Below, in pieces: positions 51,519 through 60,249 of a DNA stretch of 64,000 nucleotides. A program made the position numbers and the translations under genes. Source of the DNA: JACVRW01 sp034664085 (GTDB lineage Bacteria; Actinomycetota; Thermoleophilia; Solirubrobacterales; Thermoleophilaceae); assembly GCA_034664085.1 (NCBI GenBank), contig JAXDII010000092.1, positions 6,950 to 70,949 on the forward strand, written 5' to 3'. Below the pieces are notes generated by a model that did not search any database, was not told where the DNA came from, and was given only the letters and a program-made list of their open reading frames with translations. How positions within the stretch are numbered: position 1 is the first letter of the stretch; each line of letters opens with the position of its first letter.

Positions 51519-52756
51519 CCGGTCGCGATCCAGGTTCGGCCGCGGCCGAATGGGTGCGCGGCCGGGGCCCGGAGCTGCTCGACTACGCCGGCGAGCTGAT
51601 CGCCATCCCGACGGACAACCCGCCGGGCGACTGCACCGCCGCCGCCGAGGTCGCGGCGGCCAAGCTGTCCTCGCTCGGGCTCACGGTCGAGCGACATGAC
51701 TCTCAGGCGCCGGAGGGGTTCGCCATCCCCACGGTGCTCGGGTGGCTCGGTCCGCGCACGATGACGCCGGAGCTCGTGCTCAACGCACACCTCGACGCCT
51801 CGCCGCCGACGCCGGAGTGGACCGAGGATCCGTACGGCGCGGTCCGCCGCGACGGCCGCATCTACGGCCGCGGAGCCGCGCTTTCGAAGAGCGACGTCGC
51901 GGCCTACACGTACGGGGTCGCGGCCGCGGCCGCGGTGCTCGAGGAGCCCGCCGGCACCGTGCTCGTGGCGATCACCTCCGACGAGGGGAGCGGCGGCGAC
52001 CGCGGACCGCGCGCCCTGCTCGAGCAGTACGGCCTGCAGCCCCGGCGCGCCATCACCGCCGGTCCGACGCACGGGATCGGGATCGCCCACAACGGCGCGC
52101 TCCAGGTCCGGCTGACGTTTCGCGGACGCGCTGCGCACCAGGCGGCCGTGCCGCCGGAGCAGGAGGCCATGCGGCACGCGGTGGCCGTCGCCGCCGCGCT
52201 CATCCGCGAGGGGGATCGCCTGCGCGGCATCCGATGCGACGGCGCGGTGCCCGGCATCGGCCACCCGACGCTCAACGTCACCCGCCTCTCGGGCGGGCAG
52301 TGGCTGGGCCTGGCGCCCGGGACCGTGGAGATGCTGATCGACCGCCGCGTCACACCCGACGAGGACTTCGAGGCCGCGGAGGAGCACCTGCGACGCCTGA
52401 TCGCCGAGCTGGTGTCGGATGCCGGGGCCAGCGCCGAGGTCGAGATGGCGCAGCGCGCCCTGCCGCTCCGGCCCACGCCGGAGTCGGAGGACTGGGCGCG
52501 CGCGGTGCAGTCCGAGGCGGAGCAGGTCCTGGGCGAGCCGGTCCCGCTGCGCGGGGTCCCGCTCTACACCGACGCACGCTGGTTCGGCCAGCACGGCGTG
52601 CCGACCGTGCTGTTCGGGGCCGGCGCCGACGACATCGTCGCCTCGGGCGCCAACGGGCAGGACGAGAACGTGGCCGAGGCCGACGTGCTGGCCGCGAGCG
52701 AGGTCGTCGCGCGCGTTGCGGCGCTGGTGGCCTCCCGGGCGGAGGTGCCGGCGTGA
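51515..52756 (+). CDS. M20-family hydrolase with altered metal site
   Basis: A 413-residue protein with the two-domain M20 (ArgE/DapE) architecture. LNAHLDASPP supplies the first metal His and the Asp. The bridging-Asp segment reads GRGAALSKSD (Leu where GRGAADMKG has Asp), the Glu-Glu pair reads SDEGSGG (one Glu), and the final His segment reads SGANGQDEN. Three of the usual metal ligands therefore appear replaced. It may be a distinct subfamily using fewer metals or a non-catalytic relative. Its place suggests work on an N-acyl or N-carbamoyl intermediate. GTG 51515 overlaps amidase 1, and its stop overlaps the regulator. Confidence 0.8.
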   Translation: MTGRDPGSAAAEWVRGRGPELLDYAGELIAIPTDNPPGDCTAAAEVAAAKLSSLGLTVERHDSQAPEGFAIPTVLGWLGPRTMTPELVLNAHLDASPPTPEWTEDPYGAVRRDGRIYGRGAALSKSDVAAYTYGVAAAAAVLEEPAGTVLVAITSDEGSGGDRGPRALLEQYGLQPRRAITAGPTHGIGIAHNGALQVRLTFRGRAAHQAAVPPEQEAMRHAVAVAAALIREGDRLRGIRCDGAVPGIGHPTLNVTRLSGGQWLGLAPGTVEMLIDRRVTPDEDFEAAEEHLRRLIAELVSDAGASAEVEMAQRALPLRPTPESEDWARAVQSEAEQVLGEPVPLRGVPLYTDARWFGQHGVPTVLFGAGADDIVASGANGQDENVAEADVLAASEVVARVAALVASRAEVPA

Positions 52757-53529
52757 GCACGCGCGGCGACGCCGCCGCCCGGCTCAGCCTGCGGCGCCAG
52801 GGGCGTCCGCTCGCCTACGACGTCCGCGACGTGATCGCGAAGGAGTGGATCATGAGCGGCGAGGTTCCGGAGGGCAGCAAGCTGCCGTCGGAGCACAAGC
52901 TGAGCGAGCGCTACGGCGTGTCGCGCGTGACGGTACGCGCCGCGCTGCACGGGCTGCGCGAGGCCGGCCTCGTGTCGATCCGCCAGGGCGTCGGCGCGAC
53001 CGTGCTGCCGCGCAGCGCGTCGGTCGTCCACGGCCTCGACCGGCTCAGCTCGATCGACACGTTTGCGCGCGAGGCGGGCCAGACGGTGTCCGACGTGGAC
53101 CTCGAGGCGGAGGAGCTGCCCGCCGACGCGGCAACCGCGGAGCGGCTCGGCGTGGAGGAGGGGCACCCCGTGGTGGAGGTGCGGCGCGTGAAGTGCTTCG
53201 ACGGCGTCCGCGTCGGATGGGTGATGGACCGCGTGCCGAGCGGCATCCTGCCCTTCGAGACGCTGCGCTCGGAGCTCTCCGGCTCCGCTCTCGACGTGCT
53301 GCTGGCCCATCCCGAGGTCGACGTGGAGTACGCGGACGCGGAGTACACGCCCGTCAAGCTCCCGAAGGAGATCGCTGGCCGGCTGGAAGTGCCGGCGGGG
53401 ACGACCGCGCTGTACGTGGACACCGTCGTCTGGACGGCGGACGGGCGGGCGGCGGACTGGGCGACCGTCTGGCTGCTCCCCGAGCACTTTCGTTTCGTCG
53501 TCCGCCGGCGGCGCCCGGTCGGCGAGTGA
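52753..53529 (+). CDS. GntR-family regulator 1 (HutC/UTRA type)
   Basis: A 258-residue regulator with an N-terminal winged helix-turn-helix (KLPSEHKLSERYGVSRVTVR, residues 40-60) and a C-terminal UTRA ligand-binding domain beginning near residue 90 (SSIDTFAREAGQTVSDVD). It is a paralogue of the regulator at 57427. Being inside the operon whose promoter carries operator site 1, it probably autoregulates. Ligand unknown, likely a pathway intermediate. Confidence 0.9.
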   Translation: MSTRGDAAARLSLRRQGRPLAYDVRDVIAKEWIMSGEVPEGSKLPSEHKLSERYGVSRVTVRAALHGLREAGLVSIRQGVGATVLPRSASVVHGLDRLSSIDTFAREAGQTVSDVDLEAEELPADAATAERLGVEEGHPVVEVRRVKCFDGVRVGWVMDRVPSGILPFETLRSELSGSALDVLLAHPEVDVEYADAEYTPVKLPKEIAGRLEVPAGTTALYVDTVVWTADGRAADWATVWLLPEHFRFVVRRRRPVGE

Positions 53530-53552
53530 CCTAGGGAAGAGGGGATCGACAC

Positions 53553-55607
53553 GTGACGTACAGGCTCGCGGCCGACATCGGCGGCACGTTCACAGACCTC
53601 GTGCTGGTCGACGGCGAGGGCGCGGTCCGCGTGCACAAGACGCCGTCCACGCCGCGCGACTTCACGCAGGGCATCCTGACCGGCGCGGAGGAGATCCTCT
53701 CCGACCACGACGGCGGCAACCTCGGCGACGTCGACCTGTTCGTCCACGGCGCGACGGTCGTCCTCAACGCCCTGCTCCAGCTCGACCTGCCGCGCACCGG
53801 CCTGGTCACCACGCGCGGGTTCCGCGACGTGCTGGAGATCATGCGCACGAACAACCCGCGCATGTACGACCTCCAGTACGTCAAGCCCAAGCCGCTGATC
53901 CCGCGCTGGCTGCGGCTGGAGGTGACGGAGCGGGTCCGCCACACCGGCGAGGTGCTGGCCGAGCTGGCGGAGGACGAGGTCCGCGAGGCTGCGCGCCGGC
54001 TGCGCGAGGCCGAGGTCGAGGCCGTGGGCGTCTGCCTGCTGCACGCCTACGCAAACCCCGACCACGAGCGGCGGGTGAAGGAGATCCTGGTCGAGGAGCT
54101 TCCCGGCGTCGCGATCTGCATCTCGAGCGAGGTGGCGCCGGAGTGGCGCGAGTTCGAGCGCACCTCGACCACCTGCGTCAACGCGGCCACCATCCCGATC
54201 ATCACGTCGTACCTGCACCGGCTGCGCGGGCAGCTGGAGGACCGCGGCCTGCGCCGGGAGCTGCTGGTCATGCAGTCGAACGGCGGCGTCATGAGCACGT
54301 CGGCGGCCTGCGATTGGCCGGCGCGGACGGTGATGTCCGGACCCAGCGGCGGCGTCGTCGGAGCGCTCGCGCTGGCGGAGGCGATCGCGTGTCCGGACGT
54401 CGTCACGCTGGACATCGGCGGCACGAGCAGCGACATGGGGGTGATCGCCGGCGGGCGCGCGGTCACGACCGTCGAGAGCACCGTCGCGGAGGGCTGGCCG
54501 ATCCTGGCGCCGATGATCGAGATCGTCTCGATCGGGGCCGGCGGCGGCAGCATCGCGTGGCTGGACGCCGGCGGCGCCCTGAGGGTCGGGCCCCAGAGCG
54601 CCGGGGCCGACCCCGCGCCGGTCTGTTACGGACGCGGCGGAGTCGAGCCGACCGTCACCGACGCCAACCTCGTGCTCAAGCGGCTCAACCCCGACTACTT
54701 CCTCGGCGGAGCGATGCAGCTCGACGTCGAGGGCAGCGCGGCCGCGGTCGGCCAGAAGATCGCCGAGCCGCTCGGACTGGACCTGGTCGCGGCGGCTGCG
54801 GGCGTCGTGCAGATCGTCAACACCAACATGTCCAAGGCGGTTCGCTCGATCCTGATCGAGCGGGGGCTCGACCCGCGGGACTTCGTGCTGATGGGCTTTG
54901 GCGGCTGCGGAGGCCTGCACACCGCCGCGGTGATGCGCGAGCTGAACATCCCGCACGCCGTCGTGCCGAGCAACCCCGGGTCGCTGTCCGCGATCGGGAT
55001 GCTCGGAACGGACTTCCGCCACGACCGCTCGCGCACCTACGTGCGTCCGATCGCCGAGCTGGACGGCGACGAGGTGGAGAGCGTCTTCGAGGCGCTCGAG
55101 CAGGAGGCGCGCAACGGACTGCTGGGGGAGGGGCTGGACGAGTCCGCGCTCGAGCTGCGCCGCTCGGCGGACCTGCGCTACATCGGGCAGGAGTACCACC
55201 TCAACGTGCCCTGCCCGGCCGCCGGCGAGCGCATCGACCCGCAGGCGCTCGAGAGCGAGTTCAACGCGCTGCACGAGCGCATCTACGGCTATGGGATGCC
55301 GGACTTCCCGGTGCAGCTCGTGAACCTGCGCGTCGCGGGCATCGGGTTCACCGAGCGGCCCGCGCTGCCGACCGTCGCGCAGCGCAGCCCGGCGGCCACT
55401 CCCGAGCCCAGCTCGCGCCGCTCTGTCTACGTCGACGGCGAGGGCTGGATGGACACCGCGATCTACGACGTCGAGGGCCTGCTGGACGGCGACCGGCTGC
55501 CGGGGCCCTGCATAGTCGAGGACCCTCGGTCCACGATGCTGATCCTGGCAGGGCAGTACGGCCTGATCGACCGCTTCCGCAACCTGCACATCCACGAGGA
55601 GGGCTGA
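53553..55607 (+). CDS. hyuA: Hydantoinase/oxoprolinase subunit A (HyuA)
   Basis: The 684-residue protein has the actin-like ATPase fold of HyuA: LAADIGGTFTDLVLVD (phosphate 1), VTLDIGGTSSDMGVI (middle), SGPSGGVVGALALA, and MGFGGCGGLHTAAV. With HyuB it forms ATP-dependent enzymes that open lactam or hydantoin rings (N-methylhydantoin amidohydrolase, 5-oxoprolinase) or carboxylate ketones. AGGGAAGAGGGG lies just upstream of GTG 53553. The substrate is not set by motifs. Confidence 0.92.
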   Translation: MTYRLAADIGGTFTDLVLVDGEGAVRVHKTPSTPRDFTQGILTGAEEILSDHDGGNLGDVDLFVHGATVVLNALLQLDLPRTGLVTTRGFRDVLEIMRTNNPRMYDLQYVKPKPLIPRWLRLEVTERVRHTGEVLAELAEDEVREAARRLREAEVEAVGVCLLHAYANPDHERRVKEILVEELPGVAICISSEVAPEWREFERTSTTCVNAATIPIITSYLHRLRGQLEDRGLRRELLVMQSNGGVMSTSAACDWPARTVMSGPSGGVVGALALAEAIACPDVVTLDIGGTSSDMGVIAGGRAVTTVESTVAEGWPILAPMIEIVSIGAGGGSIAWLDAGGALRVGPQSAGADPAPVCYGRGGVEPTVTDANLVLKRLNPDYFLGGAMQLDVEGSAAAVGQKIAEPLGLDLVAAAAGVVQIVNTNMSKAVRSILIERGLDPRDFVLMGFGGCGGLHTAAVMRELNIPHAVVPSNPGSLSAIGMLGTDFRHDRSRTYVRPIAELDGDEVESVFEALEQEARNGLLGEGLDESALELRRSADLRYIGQEYHLNVPCPAAGERIDPQALESEFNALHERIYGYGMPDFPVQLVNLRVAGIGFTERPALPTVAQRSPAATPEPSSRRSVYVDGEGWMDTAIYDVEGLLDGDRLPGPCIVEDPRSTMLILAGQYGLIDRFRNLHIHEEG

Positions 55608-55612
55608 CCCCG

Positions 55613-57394
55613 ATGGCCAGTGCAACGGAAGCGCTAGACGGCAACACCCGGACGGTCGACCCGGTGACGCTCGAGGTGATCCGGTCGGCGCTCACCGCCG
55701 TCGTCCGCGAGATGAGCGTCACCCTCACGCGCACCGCCTACTCGACGATCATCCGCGACGTCCACGACTTCAGCTGCGTGGTGTTCGACGCGGGGGGGAG
55801 GCTGATCGCGCAGGCCGAGGGGATCCCGTCGTTCAACGGCAGCATGAGCTTCGCGCTCGACGCCGTCACGTCGAAGTTCCCGGTGGAGGCGATGCGCCCC
55901 GGCGACGTGTTCATGTCGAACGACCCCTACTTCGCCGAGGGGTCGTCGTTCCACAAGAACGACATCAACATCATCATGCCGGTGTTCTTCGAGGACCGGC
56001 TGGTGATGTTCAGCGCCAGCAAGGCGCACTACCTCGACATCGGCGGCAAGAACCCGGGCAGCTACGCGCCCGACGCCCAGAACACCTACCAGGAGGGCCT
56101 CAGCCTGCCCCCGGTGAAGCTCTACGACGCCGGTGTCCTCAACGAGGCGGTCATCGACATCTTCCTGTCGAACGTGCGGGTGCCGGACATCGAGCGCGGC
56201 GACCTGTTCGCCCAGCTCGCGGCGGGCAAGACGGCCGAGCAGCGCGCCACGGAGATCGTCCGCAAGTACGGGATCGACGTCGTGGACGCCGCCGTCGGAC
56301 ACCTGCTCGACCACGCCGAGCGCATGGTCCGGGCGGCGATCGAGCGGATCCCCGACGGCGTGTACTCGACCGCGGGCTTCCACGACGGGGACGGCACGAC
56401 CAACGAGCCGATACCGATCTGCGTCGACGTCACGGTGCGCGGGAGCGACATCGTGGTGGACGTGACGGGCAGCGCGCCCCAGCGAGCCTCCTCGGGCGGC
56501 AACGGCCATTGGCACACGACCGTCGCGTGCTCGCGCGAAGCGGTGATGTTCCTGACCGACACGTCGATGGGGACCAACGAGGGCTCCTACCGTCCGATCG
56601 GCGTCGTCGCGCCGCCCGGGTGCGTCTTCCGTCCGGTCTCGCCCGCCCCGACCACCACCGGCACGGCCGATCTCTCGGTTCGCCTGATCGAGCTGATCCT
56701 GCGGGCGCTCGCCCCGGTGCTTCCGGACGACGTGATCGCGGGCACGTTCGGCACGGTCAGCGCGCTGACGCTCGCGGGCACCGACGACCAGGGCCGCGAG
56801 TTCGTGCACTTCTCGCCGTACGCCGGGGGGTGGGGTGCCCGCGCACAGGAGGACGGCAACTCCGCCATGGTCTCGCTGCTGTCCGGCGACAACTACAACA
56901 TCCCCTGCGAGGTGATGGAGACCCGCTTCCCGGCACTGCTCGCCGACAGCTACGAGCTGCGCGAGGGGTCCGCCGGCGCCGGCCGGCGCCGCGGCGGCTG
57001 GGGCGTGAGCTACGACTACCGCACGCTCGTCCCGCTGGAGATGAGCGTGGCGCTGGACCACTACTCCTTCCCGCCCTACGGGCTGTTCGGGGGCGGCGAG
57101 GGCGAGCCGAGCGCGCTGGCGGTCGATCCCGGTTCCGATGCTGAACGTGTGCTGCACCAGGCCGCGGGCGTGGCCCTGCCCGCGGGGACCGTGGTCAGCC
57201 ACCGGACGGCGGGCGGGGGCGGCTACGGCAACCCGTTCGAGCGGGACGCCGGCGCGGTAGCCGACGACGTGCGCAACGAGCTGCTCGACCCCGCTGCCGC
57301 CAGGGAGCTCTACGGCGTCGCACTGGGCGCCGACGGCGAGGCGGACGAGGACGAGACCAGCCGGCTGCGCGCAGCGAGACCAGACAAGCCTTGA
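55613..57394 (+). CDS. hyuB: Hydantoinase/oxoprolinase subunit B (HyuB)
   Basis: The 593-residue HyuB partner: VDPVTLEVIRSALTAVVREM, SMGTNEGSYRPIGVVAPPG and a GRRRGGWGVSYDYRTLVP block near the C-terminus, followed by TAGGGGYGNPFERD. ATG 55613 is six bases after hyuA. Its stop is immediately followed by the promoter and operator of the second regulator. Confidence 0.92.
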   Translation: MASATEALDGNTRTVDPVTLEVIRSALTAVVREMSVTLTRTAYSTIIRDVHDFSCVVFDAGGRLIAQAEGIPSFNGSMSFALDAVTSKFPVEAMRPGDVFMSNDPYFAEGSSFHKNDINIIMPVFFEDRLVMFSASKAHYLDIGGKNPGSYAPDAQNTYQEGLSLPPVKLYDAGVLNEAVIDIFLSNVRVPDIERGDLFAQLAAGKTAEQRATEIVRKYGIDVVDAAVGHLLDHAERMVRAAIERIPDGVYSTAGFHDGDGTTNEPIPICVDVTVRGSDIVVDVTGSAPQRASSGGNGHWHTTVACSREAVMFLTDTSMGTNEGSYRPIGVVAPPGCVFRPVSPAPTTTGTADLSVRLIELILRALAPVLPDDVIAGTFGTVSALTLAGTDDQGREFVHFSPYAGGWGARAQEDGNSAMVSLLSGDNYNIPCEVMETRFPALLADSYELREGSAGAGRRRGGWGVSYDYRTLVPLEMSVALDHYSFPPYGLFGGGEGEPSALAVDPGSDAERVLHQAAGVALPAGTVVSHRTAGGGGYGNPFERDAGAVADDVRNELLDPAAARELYGVALGADGEADEDETSRLRAARPDKP

Positions 57395-57419
57395 CCACAG
57401 ACCAGGCAACTGCTTGACT
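57391..57419 (+). promoter_or_regulatory. Predicted promoter of regulator 2 with internal operator
   Basis: TTGACC (57391-57396) overlaps the hyuB stop, with a 17-base spacer to TTGACT (57414-57419), which ends 7 bases before ATG 57427. The -10 is weak, but the spacing matches the leaderless pattern of the window. Confidence 0.4.
57401..57412. promoter_or_regulatory. Candidate GntR operator, site 2
   Basis: ACCAGGCAACTG lies between the predicted -35 and -10 of regulator 2, where binding would block RNA polymerase. It is identical to site 3a at 59436. Confidence 0.55.
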
Positions 57420-57426
57420 GACGCCC

Positions 57427-58278
57427 ATGACCGTCCCCTGGGCGAGCGAGTGGTCCCGGCCCGCGGCAGGGCGGCGTGACCGCCCCTCGCTCGCCGAACA
57501 GCTCTGCGAGGCGATCGCCCGCGACCTGATCCTCTCCGGGGTGATCCCGGAGCGCGCGCTGCTGCCGAGCGAGAAGGACCTGAGCGCGATGTACGGCGTG
57601 TCGCGTCCCACGGTGCGGGAAGCGCTCCTGATGCTCCAGCACGCGGCGATCGTCGCGATCCGGCACGGGCTCGGCACGATGGTGCTGCCGCGGCCGGAGA
57701 CGTTGACGAACGGCCTGGACCGGCTCTGCTCGGTCGAGACCTTCGCGCGCGAGGCCGGCCAGACGATCGACACCGAGGAGCTCGAGTGGGAAGCCGTCCC
57801 GGCCGACCCCGAGCTGGCCACGACGCTGGAGGTCCCGCTCGGCCACCAGGTGATGGTGGTCCGCCGGGTGAAGTCGCTCGGAGGCAACCGCGTCGGCTAC
57901 ATCGTCGACCACATACCGGAGGGCGTGATCCCCTTCGACCTGCTCAAGGACGAGTTCCACGGCTCCACGCTCGACGTCATCCTCGGCCACCCCGAGGTCG
58001 ACGCGGAGTACGCCGACTCCGACATCGAGCCGGTCAACCTCAGCGCCGACGTCGCCGAGCGGCTGGGTGTCGCCCCGGGACTGGCCGCCCTCTTCCTCAA
58101 CACCGTGGTGCGCACCCCGGACGGCCGGCCCGTCGACTGGGGACGCTGCTGGTACCTGCCGAAGGCGTTCCGCTTCGCCGTCCGCCGCCGCCGCCAGATC
58201 GGACAGCGCATTCCCGCCAGCGAGAGCCGCTTGTCGCTCGACAAGGAGGTCCTGGCGGCGCACATCGGGGGCCGATGA
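57427..58278 (+). CDS. GntR-family regulator 2 (HutC/UTRA type)
   Basis: A 283-residue paralogue of regulator 1: helix-turn-helix LPSEKDLSAMYGVSRPTVRE (residues 50-70), UTRA domain from SVETFAREAGQTIDTEE. Both end in a RFxVRRRRxIG/VG-like segment. The ATG at 57427 sits just after the operator-bearing promoter. It is translationally coupled to the monooxygenase gene (four-base overlap). Confidence 0.9.
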   Translation: MTVPWASEWSRPAAGRRDRPSLAEQLCEAIARDLILSGVIPERALLPSEKDLSAMYGVSRPTVREALLMLQHAAIVAIRHGLGTMVLPRPETLTNGLDRLCSVETFAREAGQTIDTEELEWEAVPADPELATTLEVPLGHQVMVVRRVKSLGGNRVGYIVDHIPEGVIPFDLLKDEFHGSTLDVILGHPEVDAEYADSDIEPVNLSADVAERLGVAPGLAALFLNTVVRTPDGRPVDWGRCWYLPKAFRFAVRRRRQIGQRIPASESRLSLDKEVLAAHIGGR

Positions 58279-59432
58279 CGCCGGATCCGCTGCGGGTCGC
58301 CGTCGTCGGCGCCGGCATGGGCGGGCTGTCAGCCGGGATCGCGCTGCGGGACGCCGGCTTCGAGGCCGACGTCTACGAGCGCGCCCCGGAGATCCTGCCG
58401 GTCGGGGCAGGGGTCTGCATGTGGCCGAACGGGGCCAAGGCGCTCAACGCGCTCGGCGTAGGCCGGCGCATCGAATCGCACAGCCCGCCGATCAGCGCGG
58501 TGCGCTACCACTCGAGCACCGGCGAGCGCCTCTCGACGATCGACCTCGAGCCGCTCACGATGTCCGTGGGGCAGCGCGCGTACCCGCTCGCGCGCGAGGA
58601 CCTGCAGGCGGCGCTGCTCGACCGCTTCGGCGCGGAGCGGCTGCACCTCGGACACGAATGCGTCGGCGTGGAGCAGCGCGACGGGTCGGCGACGGTCCAG
58701 TTCGCCAACGGCCGGCAGGCGGCCGCCGACCTCGTGATCGGCGCCGACGGCGTGCGCTCCGTGGTCAGGGGCTTCGTGAACACCGCCGCCGAGCTGCGCT
58801 ACGGGTACTCCACCTGGCTCGGGATGGTGCCGGGCGAGCTGGGGCTGAACCCGCCGGACGTGTTCAGCTTCTACGTCGGGGACGGACGCCGCCTCGGCAT
58901 CCTCCCCGTGAGCGGCGACCGGCTCTACTACTTCTTCGACGCGCCCGTCGCGGAGGACCACGCCGGCTCCCCGGAGGGCGACAAGGCGACCCTGCGCGAG
59001 CTGTTCGCGGGCTGGGCGCAGCCGGTGCAGGACCTGATCGACGCGATCGGCGAGGGCCTGCCGCGGATGCCGGTGCACGACCTGGAGCCCCTGCCGACCT
59101 ACGTCAACGGCCGGATCGCGCTGATCGGCGACGCGGCACACGCGTCGACGCCGACGCTCGGGCAGGGAGGCGCGCTCGCCATGGAGGATTCGCTCGTCCT
59201 GGCGCGCTGCCTGCTCACCTGCGGGGTCGGCGTGGACGACGCGCTGGCCCGCTACGACAGCGAGCGCCGGCACCGCGCCGAGCCCGTCGTTGCGGCCGCG
59301 CGGCACCGCTGCGAGGTGATGTGCGGCTTCGTCCCCGGCGACTCGGAGCGCTGGTACGAGGAGCTGCGGACGGGCGCCGAGGACTTCATCGGGACGCTCA
59401 CTCAGGTCGCGCTGGCTGGGCCACTCAGGTAA
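58275..59432 (+). CDS. FAD monooxygenase resembling urate hydroxylase HpxO
   Basis: A 385-residue class A flavoprotein hydroxylase. It has VAVVGAGMGGLSAGIALRDA (dinucleotide fold), VIGADGVRSVVRGF (DG motif) and RIALIGDAAHASTP (GD motif). By memory of the Klebsiella HpxO sequence it matches unusually well in MWPNGAKALNALG, ILPVSGDRLYYFFDAP, LFAGWAQPVQDLI, WYEELR and the terminal ALAGPLR, more than salicylate hydroxylases do. HpxO converts urate to 5-hydroxyisourate; caffeine-route TmuM is related. Function inferred: hydroxylation of an oxidised purine. ATG 58275 overlaps regulator 2. Confidence 0.8.
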   Translation: MTPDPLRVAVVGAGMGGLSAGIALRDAGFEADVYERAPEILPVGAGVCMWPNGAKALNALGVGRRIESHSPPISAVRYHSSTGERLSTIDLEPLTMSVGQRAYPLAREDLQAALLDRFGAERLHLGHECVGVEQRDGSATVQFANGRQAAADLVIGADGVRSVVRGFVNTAAELRYGYSTWLGMVPGELGLNPPDVFSFYVGDGRRLGILPVSGDRLYYFFDAPVAEDHAGSPEGDKATLRELFAGWAQPVQDLIDAIGEGLPRMPVHDLEPLPTYVNGRIALIGDAAHASTPTLGQGGALAMEDSLVLARCLLTCGVGVDDALARYDSERRHRAEPVVAAARHRCEVMCGFVPGDSERWYEELRTGAEDFIGTLTQVALAGPLR

Positions 59433-59435
59433 TTG

Positions 59436-59458
59436 ACCAGGCAACTGCTCGGCAGTTG
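59436..59458. promoter_or_regulatory. Candidate GntR operator, site 3a
   Basis: ACCAGGCAACTG (59436-59447) is followed by CTCGG and CAGTTG, so CAACTG-CTCGG-CAGTTG forms an inverted repeat with perfect 6-bp arms. It lies just upstream of the -35 of the amidase 2 promoter. Confidence 0.5.
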
Positions 59459-59469
59459 TCAAAAGACCC

Positions 59470-59499
59470 TTGACACGTTGCCAGGCAACCGCATAGGGT
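59470..59499 (+). promoter_or_regulatory. Strong promoter of the amidase 2-Mo-hydroxylase operon
   Basis: TTGACA (59470-59475), an 18-base spacer and TAGGGT (59494-59499). This is the best sigma-70-type promoter seen in the window. Transcription would start near 59506 and give a leader of about 40 bases with AGGGGAGG before ATG 59546. Confidence 0.7.
59477..59489. promoter_or_regulatory. Candidate GntR operator, site 3b (perfect palindrome)
   Basis: GTTGCC-A-GGCAAC, a perfect 6-bp inverted repeat with one central base, lies wholly between the -35 and -10 boxes. The form and place fit a dimeric GntR repressor. Confidence 0.7.
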
Positions 59500-59545
59500 G
59501 CTCGCAACCGGTGCCGGGGAGCCGGTCGGAGTCGAGGGGAGGCCG

Positions 59546-60241
59546 ATGCAGGCAACGTCGGAGAGCGCGGCTTGGGAAGCCACGATCCGGGTTCCGGAGG
59601 TGCAGTTCGAGTCAGCTCGTTCAGCGCTGCTGGTCATCGACCTGCAGTACCTGACGGCGTCCCGCGACCACGGCCTCTTCAAGCGCCTGCGCGAGACCGG
59701 GATGGCCGAAGGCATCGACTACGCGATCGGCCGCATCGAGCGGACCGTCGTCCCGGCGGTCGCGCGCCTGACCGCGGCCTACCGCAGCGCGGGCCTGCCG
59801 GTGATCTACGCGCGCTGTGCGTCGGTGCGCGGCGATGGCTCCGACCAGACCAGCCGGCACCGCGCACAGGGACTCATCTGCACCGTCGCCAGCAAGGAGG
59901 CGCAGATCCTCGAGGAGATCGCGCCCCAGGACGGCGATCTGGTCCTGACCAAGTCGGGATCCGGCTGCTTCACCTCGACCGCGCTCGACCACACGCTGCG
60001 CAACATGGGCGTCACGACGCTGACCGTCTGCGGCATCTGGACCAACAGCTGCGTCGAGACGACCGTCAGGCACGCGGGTGACCTCGACTACAGCGTGGTC
60101 GTCGTCGAGGACGCGTGCGTCGCCATGACGCCCACGCTCCACCGCAACGCGCTGGAGTACCTCGACAACAACTTCTGCACCGTGCGGTCCACCGCGGAGC
60201 TGCTCGAAACCCTGCCTTCCTCTGAGTCCGAGGCCGCCTGA
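59546..60241 (+). CDS. Isochorismatase-fold amidohydrolase 2
   Basis: A 231-residue paralogue of amidase 1 with the same triad: Asp in LLVIDLQYLTAS, Lys in LVLTKSGSGCF and Cys in TNSCVETTVRHAGD. Start ATG 59546, six bases after an AGGGGAGG site; GTG 59498 would lie inside the promoter. First gene of the Mo-hydroxylase operon. The substrate may differ from that of amidase 1, because the first third of the protein is less conserved. Confidence 0.85.
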   Translation: MQATSESAAWEATIRVPEVQFESARSALLVIDLQYLTASRDHGLFKRLRETGMAEGIDYAIGRIERTVVPAVARLTAAYRSAGLPVIYARCASVRGDGSDQTSRHRAQGLICTVASKEAQILEEIAPQDGDLVLTKSGSGCFTSTALDHTLRNMGVTTLTVCGIWTNSCVETTVRHAGDLDYSVVVVEDACVAMTPTLHRNALEYLDNNFCTVRSTAELLETLPSSESEAA

Positions 60242-60249
60242 GGCCCGGA

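Noticed and set aside
52911..55625. A 904-codon open frame on the - strand opposite hyuA and the first regulator
   Set aside because: It mirrors the third-codon-position GC bias of the real + strand genes, has no family motifs, and overlaps two well-recognised proteins. The same holds for other long antisense frames, such as 774-2114 and 60088-62457.
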